A stretch of 11,828 nt of DNA from Pseudomonadota bacterium (GCA_021816505.1 JAKAXS010000041.1:1-11828); one strand, 5' to 3'; counted from the first letter of the stretch, positions 1-6,793 are shown. Numbers and translations: made by a program. Notes: generated from the letters alone by a model not told the origin.

Positions 1-563
1 TCGCGGAGATCGAACAGCTGGCGCTGGCGCCGAAGAACATCGTGCCGGGCATCGGTTTCTCGCCCGACAAGATGCTGCAGGCGCGCATCTTCTCGTACGC
101 GGATGCGCACCGCTATCGCCTCGGCACGCACTACGAGGCGCTGCCGGTCAACGCGCCGAAGTGCCCGATGCACCACTATCACAAAGACGGGTCGATGCGC
201 TTCTTCCAGAACGATACCGGCAATCCGGACGTCTACTACGAGCCCAACTCGTTCGACGGCCCGAAGGACGACGCGCGCTTCGCCGAGCCGCCGCTGGCGC
301 TGGAAGGCGCGGCGGATCGCTTCAATCACCGCGACGGCAACGACGACTATACGCAGCCGGGCAATCTGTTCCGCCTGTTGAAGCCGGACGCGAAGGAGCG
401 GTTGATGGACAACATCGCCGCCGCCATGCAGGGCGTGCCGAAGAACATCGTGGAGCGGCAGGTGGCCCACTTCGCCAAGGCCGATCCGGCCTACGGCGCG
501 GGCGTCGCGAAGCGCATGGGCGTCGCGGTTCCCGCCGACGCGATCAGAACAGCGGCCGAGTAA
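1..563 (+). CDS. catalase, C-terminal part (5' end outside window)
   Basis: Haem catalase that breaks down hydrogen peroxide to water and oxygen in the cytoplasm. The open frame runs from base 3 and is cut by the window edge, so about 186 residues are visible and the catalytic His/Asn half is missing. The visible part opens with the family segment NIVPGIGFSPDKMLQAR, then FSYADAHRYRLG, which contains the proximal haem-ligand Tyr and its Arg, then YEALPVNAPKCP. The tail ends YGAGVAKRMGV, as in small-subunit (clade 3) catalases, with no flavodoxin-like domain of the large-subunit type. The GTG at 42 is an internal valine codon, not the start. A strong terminator follows. It converges on a truncated haemoglobin gene. 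Family assignment is certain; the exact kat symbol is not. Confidence 0.96.
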   Translation, partial: AEIEQLALAPKNIVPGIGFSPDKMLQARIFSYADAHRYRLGTHYEALPVNAPKCPMHHYHKDGSMRFFQNDTGNPDVYYEPNSFDGPKDDARFAEPPLALEGAADRFNHRDGNDDYTQPGNLFRLLKPDAKERLMDNIAAAMQGVPKNIVERQVAHFAKADPAYGAGVAKRMGVAVPADAIRTAAE

Positions 564-588
564 GGGGCAACCCACGCTCGCCATTGTG

Positions 589-626
589 CGCCTCAGGCTC
601 GCCGCCGAACGAGCCTGGGGCGTTTT
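589..626 (+). terminator. intrinsic terminator of the catalase gene
   Basis: Arms 589-601 and 610-622 form a 13-bp stem with an 8-base loop, followed by TTTT (623-626). The single non-Watson-Crick pair (T593 with G618) is a G·U wobble only in the plus-strand RNA, and there is no T-run on the minus side, so it works for the catalase transcript. The T-run overlaps the stop codon of the convergent haemoglobin gene. Confidence 0.85.
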
Positions 627-1065
627 ACTGTCCGGACGTTGGCGCGCGTAACTCCGGCACGAGGCTCTCACCGCGATGCAGGGCGATGCCCAGTTGCAGG
701 GACTGCGCGATACGCTCGGCGCGGTCGATGAAAAGGGCTGCGGCGGGCGGCGCGCAAACCTCGCTGGCAGTGGTGCGAAACAGTTCCAGCCAGCGCGTGA
801 AATGCTCAGCACCGATGTGCGGCAGCGCCGCGTGCGTCTGCATCGGCGTTCCCTTGTAGCGGCCCGTCATCAGAACCACCGACGACCAGAACGCGCACAT
901 CTTCTCGAGATGCGGCGCCCAATCGTCGATCGCGGCATCGAAGACCGGCGCCAGATCAGGGTCGCGGCGCACGCGATGATAGAAGGCGTGGACGAGCGTG
1001 TGGATGGTGTCGTCGGTGATGCCGGCAGCGAGGCCGGGCGCCATGGGATGCGGATCACGCGACAT
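625..1065 (-). CDS. group III truncated haemoglobin
   Basis: A 146-residue cytoplasmic haem protein of the group III (P) truncated globin family, which binds O2 and NO. The body matches the family along its length: AFYHRVRRDP (Tyr29 as the B10 distal residue), DWAPHLEKMCAFWSSV, then TGRYKGTPMQTH with His78 as the proximal haem ligand, then HFTRWLELF with Trp92 at G8. The ATG at 1065 has AGGGGAGG 7 bases upstream. The start lies inside the last codons of the preceding membrane-protein gene (11-base overlap), so the two are probably translationally coupled. A role in NO or peroxide stress, or in microaerobic respiration, is inferred from the family and from the neighbouring catalase. The palindrome at 1531-1555 is the likely control site for the pair. 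Confidence 0.96.
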   Translation of the reverse strand: MSRDPHPMAPGLAAGITDDTIHTLVHAFYHRVRRDPDLAPVFDAAIDDWAPHLEKMCAFWSSVVLMTGRYKGTPMQTHAALPHIGAEHFTRWLELFRTTASEVCAPPAAALFIDRAERIAQSLQLGIALHRGESLVPELRAPTSGQ

Positions 1066-1519
1066 CGTTGCGCCTCCCCTGCACGATTGCGGCGGACGCG
1101 ATGAGCAAGAGCTTCAGCGCCTCCAGAACCACGTAGACCGAGTGCAGGTGATTGGGCGCGACCGTCTCGCCCGCGATAATGGCGCCGACGCGCGCGTCGA
1201 GCGGGGGACGCAAGGCAAATGTTTCGATCGCCAGAATCGCGCCGATCAGCAGAAGCAGGATTGCGACGGGACGGCGTGCGGAATTGGACGCCCAGCTGGC
1301 TGCGAGCAGCACGGCGAAGACCGCGAGCAACCCCCACTCGATCAGCGCGAGAACGTGAAACGTCACGCGGCCGACGTCGAGGGCTTGCGGGAGTGAAAGA
1401 CTGGGCGCGAGAAACTTGGCCGGTGTCGCGACGAACGAGACGCCGGCGAGCAAGCCCGTCCAGCAGAACAGGCCGCTTGATATCACTCGATCCACCCGCA
1501 CGCCGCGCACTCCTGCCAC
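1055..1519 (-). CDS. four-helix integral membrane protein, DUF4149-like, coupled to the truncated globin
   Basis: A small hydrophobic protein with about four membrane segments: residues near 13-33 (FCWTGLLAGVSFVATP), 52-75 (FHVLALIEWGLLAVFAVLL), 83-101 (PVAILLLLIGAILAIETFA) and 125-146 (HSVYVVLEALKLLLIASAAI). The layout, with a loop between helices 1 and 2 and a late LHSVYVVLEALKLL segment, resembles DUF4149/TMEM205-like proteins, but the match is weak and no biochemical function is known to me. The 1519 GTG has a purine-rich stretch directly against it. The GTG at 1501 has AGGAG at a normal 8-base spacing and may be the true start (148 residues). It overlaps the globin gene by 11 bases. A membrane partner, such as a haem or electron-transfer protein, is speculation. 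Confidence 0.8.
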   Translation of the reverse strand: MAGVRGVRVDRVISSGLFCWTGLLAGVSFVATPAKFLAPSLSLPQALDVGRVTFHVLALIEWGLLAVFAVLLAASWASNSARRPVAILLLLIGAILAIETFALRPPLDARVGAIIAGETVAPNHLHSVYVVLEALKLLLIASAAIVQGRRNDVA

Positions 1520-1530
1520 TCCTCGCTCTC

Positions 1531-1555
1531 AAAGGTATACTTTACATATACCTTT
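1531..1555. promoter_or_regulatory. 23-bp palindromic operator, NsrR/Rrf2-like (11-1-11)
   Basis: Bases 1532-1542 (AAGGTATACTT), a central T, and 1544-1554 (ACATATACCTT) form an inverted repeat with 9 of 11 positions symmetric. The outer 9-bp arms (1531-1539, 1547-1555) are perfect. The 23-bp length, the AAG…CTT ends and the single central base copy the layout of NsrR sites (AAGATG…CATCTT), though the inner bases differ. It lies 12 bases from the annotated start of the membrane protein–globin pair, in a sharply AT-rich patch within GC-rich DNA, where a promoter -10 is expected. The identity of the regulator is inference. Confidence 0.6.
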
Positions 1556-1614
1556 TACTGAGCGCGCGCGAGGTGGTGCGGCTGTTTGCGTCACCGCGGG
1601 ATGCGCAAGGTGGG

Positions 1615-1914
1615 TTACTCGGCGGCGATGATATGCGACGTGCGCTCTTCGCTGACGGCCGAGTTGTCGTTCAGCATGCCGAGGGCGTGCATGTAGACTT
1701 CGAGGATGCTCTCTTCTTCCTCGCGCTCCGTCTGGCTCTTCTTGCGCATGCGCACGATCTCGCGCAGGGCCTTGACGTCGAAGCCGACGCCCTTGGCCTC
1801 CAGATATTTGTCGCGAATGTCGGCGGCGAGTGCCTTCTTCTCTTCCTCGAGCCGTTCGATCTGCTCGATGAACTGGCGAAGCTGGTTTTGCGCCGAAGCC
1901 TGAAGCGTCGTCAT
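1615..1914 (-). CDS. gapR: GapR, nucleoid-associated DNA-binding protein (DUF2312)
   Basis: A 99-residue coiled-coil protein. In Caulobacter GapR clamps overtwisted AT-rich DNA and helps type II topoisomerases during replication and transcription. Seen here: a long heptad region (residues 7-40, QNQLRQFIEQIERLEEEKKAL), then the family hallmark GFDVKALREIVRMRKK (45-60), then an acidic EREEEES segment and LEVYMHALG. I chose the ATG at 1914. An in-frame GTG at 1962 would add 16 residues (APRGNPAPH…) that do not look like the family and have no ribosome-binding site. GTGGGG lies 8 bases upstream and can pair with CCCCA in the leader. It lies downstream of DUF1244 on the same strand with a 138-base gap, so it may have its own promoter. 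Confidence 0.95.
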   Translation of the reverse strand: MTTLQASAQNQLRQFIEQIERLEEEKKALAADIRDKYLEAKGVGFDVKALREIVRMRKKSQTEREEEESILEVYMHALGMLNDNSAVSEERTSHIIAAE

Positions 1915-1922
1915 ATTGTATA

Positions 1923-1960
1923 CCCCACGTGTATGGGGCGCCGGGTTCCCTCGCGGCGCC
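1923..1960 (-). promoter_or_regulatory. gapR leader hairpins, one covering the ribosome-binding site
   Basis: On the minus strand two hairpins can form directly before the gapR ATG: GGCGCCG/CGGCGCC (1954-1960 with 1937-1943, 10-base loop) and CCCCA/TGGGG (1934-1938 with 1923-1927, 6-base loop). They share two bases, so both cannot be complete at once. The second hides the only Shine-Dalgarno-like GGGG. Whether the region is transcribed is not visible. Confidence 0.3.
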
Positions 1961-2052
1961 ACGGGGAAACGCTAGCCGCGCCCCCGCGCCGCTTCAACAA
2001 GTGCAATCAGCCATCCAGAGGTATTTGCGCAACGGTTGTTAGGACGAGCAGG

Positions 2053-2361
2053 CTAGTGGCCGTGCGGCTTCGACTTTTCGAAGGTGGCGTTCTGTTCCGG
2101 CGAGGCTTCGGTCTGGTACTTCGCCTTCCACTCCGCGAAGGGCATGCCGTAGACGAACGCGCGGGCGTCGTCCTTGCTGATCTCAAGGCCCTTGGCTTGG
2201 GCTGCGTCCTGATACCAGTTCGACAGGCAGTTCCGGCAGAAGCCGGCGAGGTTCATCATGTCGATGTTCTGCACGTCCGTGCGCGTGCGCAGGTGATCGA
2301 GAAGACGGCGGAAGGCGGCGGCCTCGAGTTCGGTCTGGGTTGCGGGATCGGTTGGCGGCAT
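2053..2361 (-). CDS. DUF1244 family protein
   Basis: A 102-residue soluble protein of unknown function from a family common in alpha- and gammaproteobacteria. Seen: TELEAAAFRRLLDHLRTRTDVQNIDMMNLAGFCRNCLSNWY (residues 10-50), then YGMPFAEWKAKYQTEAS (71-87), which is nearly the whole family signature. FCRNC gives a conserved Cys-x-x-Cys pair (42 and 45) that could bind metal or be redox active; this is inference. I chose ATG 2361, which has TGAGG 6 bases upstream. An ATG at 2373 overlaps the preceding stop (ATGA) but lacks a site. It sits immediately after the amidohydrolase gene, so the two are one transcript. Confidence 0.93.
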   Translation of the reverse strand: MPPTDPATQTELEAAAFRRLLDHLRTRTDVQNIDMMNLAGFCRNCLSNWYQDAAQAKGLEISKDDARAFVYGMPFAEWKAKYQTEASPEQNATFEKSKPHGH

Positions 2362-2369
2362 GATTGGCC

Positions 2370-3206
2370 TCATATGAAATGGCGGACTTGTCTCAGGTCG
2401 GCGCGAAGGTCGTCGCGCGCAAGGATGGCGGCGATGATGCGTGACAGACGCTCACCCCAGGCCAACTGGCCGGCGGCGTCGGCGATCAGGTCCTGGCGCA
2501 CCTCGATGATGGCGTGCGGCAGCCCGCGCATCGTGCCGTGCTGCCACATGCAGTCGCCTTCGAGCGCGCCGTGATAAGGCTCGTTGTCGCCGACGATGAG
2601 GTCGCCCTCGGCGGACAGCGACTGCAGCAGCGGAACCGCGAAGCGCGGGTCCTTGTCCCACAGCACGCTGACGTGCCAGGGGCGCGGCACGCCCTTCCAG
2701 TTGTCGGTGAACGAATGCATGGAGATGAGCACCGGCGCGATGCCGGACTCCAGGAATGTCGCGATCAAGCCCTCGATGCGCGCATGGTAGGGACGGTAGT
2801 AGGTCGACGCGCGCCGCTCCCGCTCCGCGGTGTCGATGAAGCGGTTGCCGGGGATCACGGCACCGTCGGACAGGCGCATGATCAGCGTTGGGTCGTCGGC
2901 TCCGCGATTGGGATCGATCAGCAGGCGCGAGTAATGTGTGTGAATGGCGGGTGCACCCAGCGCTTCCGACATGCGCCGCGTGACCTCCAGGGCGCCGATG
3001 TCGTAGGCGATGTGGCGCTGCAGTTCGGTCTCCGGCAGGCCGAGCGTGCCGTAGCCGGGCGGGAAGGCGTTGCAGGCGTGGTCGCACAGGACGAGAGCGC
3101 CGGCGCCGATGGAGCCGGGAAGCACCGTATACGTTTCGGTGCGGTCGAATGCGACAATCGGAACCGGCCCGGCGTCGGGCCCGCGCTGAACGAAATGTTT
3201 CTGCAT
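2370..3206 (-). CDS. N-formylglutamate amidohydrolase-like protein (COG3931 type)
   Basis: A 278-residue predicted cytoplasmic zinc hydrolase of the PF05013 (FGase) fold. The reference reaction is N-formyl-L-glutamate to glutamate plus formate. Motifs: VLCDHACNAFPPGYG (39-53), SRLLIDPNRGADDP (93-106), LISMHSFTDNW (160-170), and IEVRQDLI (234-241); the Asp/His and Glu residues in these are the likely metal and catalytic sites. This subgroup is annotated by homology only and its physiological substrate is not established; no hut genes are here. The ATG at 3206 has AAGG 6 bases upstream. A longer frame to 3323 adds 39 residues without family resemblance and would run into the divergent kinase start. 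It is followed directly by DUF1244. A second, HutG-type paralogue lies at 9503-10399. Confidence 0.9.
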   Translation of the reverse strand: MQKHFVQRGPDAGPVPIVAFDRTETYTVLPGSIGAGALVLCDHACNAFPPGYGTLGLPETELQRHIAYDIGALEVTRRMSEALGAPAIHTHYSRLLIDPNRGADDPTLIMRLSDGAVIPGNRFIDTAERERRASTYYRPYHARIEGLIATFLESGIAPVLISMHSFTDNWKGVPRPWHVSVLWDKDPRFAVPLLQSLSAEGDLIVGDNEPYHGALEGDCMWQHGTMRGLPHAIIEVRQDLIADAAGQLAWGERLSRIIAAILARDDLRADLRQVRHFI

Positions 3207-3322
3207 CCTCAGCCTTATAGACACGCGCGCGGCAGGCGGCCAGTGGCGTGGCAAGGAGGCGCTTGACCGCGTACCGCCCATCCCGCAAACCACTACGAAA
3301 GAACAATGATGCCCAGGGAGCA

Positions 3323-4627
3323 ATGCGCGACATGGTGAGCCTCGATCCGACCCGCCAGCGGCAACTGATGCGCGCCATGTACGACAAGGCCGTTTCCGCA
3401 GCGCATCCAGCCACGTGTGTGCCCTCTCACCTGCCCGACGTGCCCGAGAACGGACGCATCATCATCGTCGGCGCCGGCAAGGCGACGGCCGCGATGGCGC
3501 AGGCCGCAGAGCGCCATTACGTCGGCAAGGGCCTGGCGGCACGCATCACCGGTGCCGTGACGACCCGGCACGGCTATGGCTTGCCGACGGAGACGCTGCC
3601 GGTGGTCGAGGCCGGACATCCCGTCCCGGACGCCAATTCGATCGCGTCGGCCAAGCTTGCCGTATCGCTGGCGAAAACGGCGGGTCCGAACGATCTGGTT
3701 CTTTGCCTGCTGTCGGGCGGCGCATCGGCATTGTGGGCCGCACCGGTGGATGGCGTGTCGTTCGCCGACAAGGCCGCGCTGACGAAGCAGCTGCTGAAAT
3801 CCGGCGCACGCATCTCGGAGATGAACTGCGTGCGCAAGCACCTGTCGCGCATCAAGGGCGGACGGCTGGCGGCCGCCGCGTATCCCGCCAAGCTGATCAC
3901 GCTCGCGATCTCGGACGTGCCGGGCGACGATCCCGATGCCATCGGCTCTGGCCCCACGGTCGGCGATCCGACGACGCTGGCCGACGCGCTGGCGGTGCTG
4001 GAACGCTACAAGATTTCGCCGCCTGCATCCGTGCTCGCCGCGCTCGCGCGCGCCGACAGCGAGACGGTGAAGCCCGGCAGCGACAAGCTGGCGGCCAGCA
4101 GCTACGTGATGACGGCCACGCCGCGCATGTCGATCGAGGCGGCGGCAGAACTGGCGCGCGCGGAAGGCTATCGCGTGGACGTGTTGGGCGACAGCCTGGA
4201 AGGCGAAGCGCGCGACGTCGGCGCGGCGCACGCCAAGCTCGCGCTTGACGCCAAGGCGCGCGGAGAGCGGGTGGCCATCCTATCCGGCGGCGAATTCACC
4301 GTCACGGTACGCGGTAACGGCGCAGGCGGTCCGAACCAGGAATACGCCATGGGTCTGGCCATCGCTTTGAACGGGGCGGCGGGCATTTCCGCGCTCGCCG
4401 GCGATACGGACGGTATCGACGGCGGCGGGGGCAATCCGGACGATCCGGCCGGCGCGATCGTCACCCCGGACACCCTGGCGCGGGCGGGCGCCCACAATCT
4501 CAATGCCGCCGCTTTGTTGGCCAACAACGACTCGACGGGGTTCTTCCGTCAGCTCGGCGACCTGCTCGAGTGTGGGCCAACACAAACCAACGTCAACGAC
4601 TTCCGCGTCATCTTGGTCGATCCATGA
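3323..4627 (+). CDS. glycerate 2-kinase (MOFRL family; often annotated hydroxypyruvate reductase TtuD)
   Basis: Phosphorylates D-glycerate to 2-phosphoglycerate, feeding the serine cycle, glyoxylate/tartrate breakdown or photorespiratory-type salvage into glycolysis. 434 residues, the normal family length. The N-terminal DUF4147 domain shows IIIVGAGKAT (46-55), LLSGGASALW (129-138) and CVRKHLSRIKGGRLA (169-183). The C-terminal MOFRL domain shows ILSGGEFTV (319-327), GGPNQEYA (335-342), AGDTDGIDGGGG (359-370) and TNVNDFRVIL (422-431). Many databases call this family hydroxypyruvate reductase, but the domains are those of the kinase. ATG 3323 has AGGGAG just upstream; ATG 3332 has the same site at 11 bases and is possible. 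A GTG at 3248 is unlikely. Divergent from the amidohydrolase gene; followed by DUF1036 and pyruvate kinase. Confidence 0.95.
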   Translation: MRDMVSLDPTRQRQLMRAMYDKAVSAAHPATCVPSHLPDVPENGRIIIVGAGKATAAMAQAAERHYVGKGLAARITGAVTTRHGYGLPTETLPVVEAGHPVPDANSIASAKLAVSLAKTAGPNDLVLCLLSGGASALWAAPVDGVSFADKAALTKQLLKSGARISEMNCVRKHLSRIKGGRLAAAAYPAKLITLAISDVPGDDPDAIGSGPTVGDPTTLADALAVLERYKISPPASVLAALARADSETVKPGSDKLAASSYVMTATPRMSIEAAAELARAEGYRVDVLGDSLEGEARDVGAAHAKLALDAKARGERVAILSGGEFTVTVRGNGAGGPNQEYAMGLAIALNGAAGISALAGDTDGIDGGGGNPDDPAGAIVTPDTLARAGAHNLNAAALLANNDSTGFFRQLGDLLECGPTQTNVNDFRVILVDP

Positions 4628-4690
4628 TCGGGCGGAAACCGGCTATGGTGCCGGCCGGGTCGGGGACGTAGGTCGATCTCACCGGACGTA

Positions 4691-5158
4691 ATGGGGAAGA
4701 GCACTCAAGTCAGACTTGTGCGTTTGGCGTGGCAGTTCGCCGCGTGCTTGCCGCTTGCCTTCATGTTCGCGACCGCGGCGCACGCCGACCTCAGGCTCTG
4801 CAATTCGACGTCCAGCCGCATCGGCGTGGCGATCGGCTATCAAGACGTCAACGGATGGGCCACCGAAGGTTGGTGGAATGTTGCCTCGCATACGTGCGAA
4901 ACGCTGCTAAAGGGCTCGGTTCCGAGTCGTTATCTTTATGTGCATGCAATCGACTATGACCGCGGCGGGGAATGGGCCGGGGAAAGTTTCATGTGCACTA
5001 CAGATAGGTCGTTCGCAATCCGGGGCGTGCAAGATTGCCCGAAACGGGGCTATAAGCGCACCGGATTTTTTCAAGTTGATACGGGTGAGGCAAACGAGTG
5101 GACGATCCGCTTGACCGATCCGGGAGATGGGAGTCGCAAGGCGGATGAAGCGCAATAG
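4691..5158 (+). CDS. secreted DUF1036 protein
   Basis: A 155-residue periplasmic protein. It has a clear signal peptide: basic start, hydrophobic stretch LAWQFAACLPLAFMFATAA, and cleavage after AHA (residue 32). The mature part begins DLRLCNSTSSRIGVAIGY and continues GWATEGWWNVASHTCETLL, AIDYDRGGEWAGESFMC and IRGVQDCPKRGYKRTGFFQVDTGE, which is the whole DUF1036 signature. Four cysteines (37, 69, 102, 116) in the mature part could form two disulfides. Function unknown. The start has no good ribosome-binding site. The 3' end overlaps the pyruvate kinase start by 14 bases. The pairing with pyruvate kinase is, from memory, common in Hyphomicrobiales. Confidence 0.93.
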   Translation: MGKSTQVRLVRLAWQFAACLPLAFMFATAAHADLRLCNSTSSRIGVAIGYQDVNGWATEGWWNVASHTCETLLKGSVPSRYLYVHAIDYDRGGEWAGESFMCTTDRSFAIRGVQDCPKRGYKRTGFFQVDTGEANEWTIRLTDPGDGSRKADEAQ

Positions 5159-6638
5159 AAGAGTGAAGATCGTGGCGACGCTGGGTCCAGCGTCCTCGCC
5201 ACCGGAAATGCTGGAAAAACTGTTCATCGCCGGCGTCGACGTTTTCCGCATCAACATGAGCCACTCGTCGCACGAACTGGCGCGCGAGCTGTGCGACACC
5301 GTGCGTTCCGTCGGCAAGAAGCACCGTCACGCCATCGGCGTGCTGGCCGACTTGCAGGGTCCGAAGTTCCGCCTCGGCGAGTTCCACTCCGGGCGCGTGT
5401 TCGTCAACGACAGCTCGATTTTCCATTTCGACCGCGATGAGTCGCTGGGCAACACCGACCGCGTGTTCCTGCCGCATTCGCAGATCTTCGACAGCGTCAA
5501 GCCGGGGCACTTGCTGCTGCTGGACGACGGCAAGATCCGCATGCGCGTGGTCGAGACGAAGAAGGATCGCATCTCCGCGCAGGTGCTGACGGGTGGCGCG
5601 CTGGCGAGCCGCAAGGGCATCTCCATGCCGGAGACGATCCTGCCGGTCGGACCGCTGACCGAGAAGGACCGCCTGGACCTCGATTGCGCGCTGCAGATGC
5701 GGGCCGACTGGATCGCGCTGTCGTTCGTGCAGCGCCACGAGGACGTGCTCGAGGTCAAGAAGATCGTCGATGGGCGCGCGTTGATCATGGTCAAGATCGA
5801 GAAGCCGTCGGCGATCGACGATCTCGAAGCGATCATCGATGCCGGCGACGGCTTCATGGTGGCGCGCGGCGACCTTGGCGTGGAAATGCCGGTGGAGCGC
5901 GTGCCGAGCTTGCAGAAGACGATCGTTCGCCAGGCGCGGACGGCCGGGAAGCCGGTGATCGTGGCGACGCAGATGCTGGAAAGCATGATCTCGTCGCCCG
6001 TGCCGACGCGCGCCGAGGTGTCCGACGTCGCGACGGCCGTGTTCGACGGCGCCGACGCCGTGATGCTGTCGGCGGAGTCCGCCGTGGGTCAGTATCCGGT
6101 CGAGGCCATCGAGGTGATGAACCGGATCGGCGTCGAGGTCGAAAACGATCCGAGCTACGATGCGATGGTGCACGCCGTGGAGCTTGCGCCGCTGCCCACG
6201 GGCGCGGACGCGATTGCCGCGGCTGCTCACGCGATCGCCGACACCTTGGAACTGGGCGCGATCGTCTGTTACACGGCCACGGGTTCGACCGCGCTGCGCG
6301 TCGCGCGCGAGCGTCCGGGCGTGACGGTCATCGGCCTGACGCCGATCGAGGAGACGGCCCAGCGCCTGGCTCTCGTCTGGGGCATTCAGACGGTGCTGAC
6401 CGGCGATCCGAAGGATCTGGCGGACATGGTGCGCAAGGCGTGCCGCATCTCGTTCGACGAGGGCTTCGTCAAGGCGGGCCAGGGCATGGTGATCACCGCC
6501 GGCGTGCCGCTGGGTTCGCCCGGCGCGACGAACATGATCCGCATCGCCTACCTGAACGAGGACGGGCTGCCCGACGGCCATACGTCCGAAGGCCCGATCC
6601 GCCGCGCTCCCGGGCGCCGCGCGCAAGCCGACCGGTAA
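5145..6638 (+). CDS. pyk: pyruvate kinase
   Basis: Final step of glycolysis: phosphoenolpyruvate plus ADP to pyruvate plus ATP. 497 residues, slightly longer than the usual 470-480. Motifs in order: KIVATLGPAS (8-17), VFRINMSHSS (33-42, substrate-binding Arg35), LADLQGPKFRLG (68-79), ALSFVQ (191-196), IMVKIEKPSA (214-223) with catalytic Lys217, GFMVARGDLGVEMP (236-249) with the metal-binding acidic residues, VATQMLESM (273-281) and the C-terminal regulatory domain. The usual ETA of the last family box is ESA here. A basic, arginine-rich tail (last ~15 residues) looks dispensable. I chose ATG 5145, which has AAGG close upstream; ATG 5127 would add six residues. It overlaps DUF1036 and is followed by a strong terminator. 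Confidence 0.98.
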   Translation: MKRNRRVKIVATLGPASSPPEMLEKLFIAGVDVFRINMSHSSHELARELCDTVRSVGKKHRHAIGVLADLQGPKFRLGEFHSGRVFVNDSSIFHFDRDESLGNTDRVFLPHSQIFDSVKPGHLLLLDDGKIRMRVVETKKDRISAQVLTGGALASRKGISMPETILPVGPLTEKDRLDLDCALQMRADWIALSFVQRHEDVLEVKKIVDGRALIMVKIEKPSAIDDLEAIIDAGDGFMVARGDLGVEMPVERVPSLQKTIVRQARTAGKPVIVATQMLESMISSPVPTRAEVSDVATAVFDGADAVMLSAESAVGQYPVEAIEVMNRIGVEVENDPSYDAMVHAVELAPLPTGADAIAAAAHAIADTLELGAIVCYTATGSTALRVARERPGVTVIGLTPIEETAQRLALVWGIQTVLTGDPKDLADMVRKACRISFDEGFVKAGQGMVITAGVPLGSPGATNMIRIAYLNEDGLPDGHTSEGPIRRAPGRRAQADR

Positions 6639-6654
6639 AAAAGGAACTTGCTGC

Positions 6655-6691
6655 CTGCGCGTCGCGATCACTCGCGGCGCGCAGTGCTTTT
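6655..6691 (+). terminator. intrinsic terminator after pyruvate kinase
   Basis: Arms 6655-6667 and 6672-6684 make a 13-bp stem with a 4-base loop (TCAC), followed by TGCTTTT. T6662 opposite G6677 is a G·U wobble only in plus-strand RNA, which fixes the direction. It ends the glycerate kinase–DUF1036–pyk transcript. Confidence 0.85.
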
Positions 6692-6732
6692 GCGTGACCT
6701 GTTTGCGTCGCGCCCGGCGAAATCGGCAGCCT

Positions 6733-6759
6733 GCTAGTTGCAAATGACTCGCAACTAGC
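6733..6759. promoter_or_regulatory. Fur/Mur-like palindrome upstream of the outer-membrane protein gene
   Basis: A perfect 9-bp inverted repeat, GCTAGTTGC (6733-6741) and GCAACTAGC (6751-6759). The core TGCAAAT-G-ACTCGCA (6739-6755 region) fits the 7-1-7 layout of alphaproteobacterial Fur/Mur boxes (TGCAAAT-N-ATTTGCA type). It ends 34 bases before the GTG start of the beta-barrel gene. No convincing -35/-10 pair was found next to it. Control by iron or manganese is inference. Confidence 0.5.
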
Positions 6760-6793
6760 CTCACTTGGCCTCTTCAGGACAAGGGAGTGAGCG

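Noticed and set aside
870..1532. Long minus-strand frame of 220 codons overlapping the globin and membrane genes
   Set aside because: Arginine/serine-rich composition typical of a shadow frame in GC-rich DNA; the two overlapping frames match known protein types.
1219..2574. 451-codon plus-strand frame across 1219-2574
   Set aside because: Runs antisense through four well-supported minus-strand genes and has no family-like sequence.
4635..4665. Short stem CCGGC/GCCGG after glycerate kinase as a terminator
   Set aside because: Five pairs only and no T-run; the downstream genes probably share the transcript.
4998..6764. 588-codon minus-strand frame across pyruvate kinase
   Set aside because: His/Arg/Asp-rich antisense shadow of pyk; no recognisable motif and no start signal.
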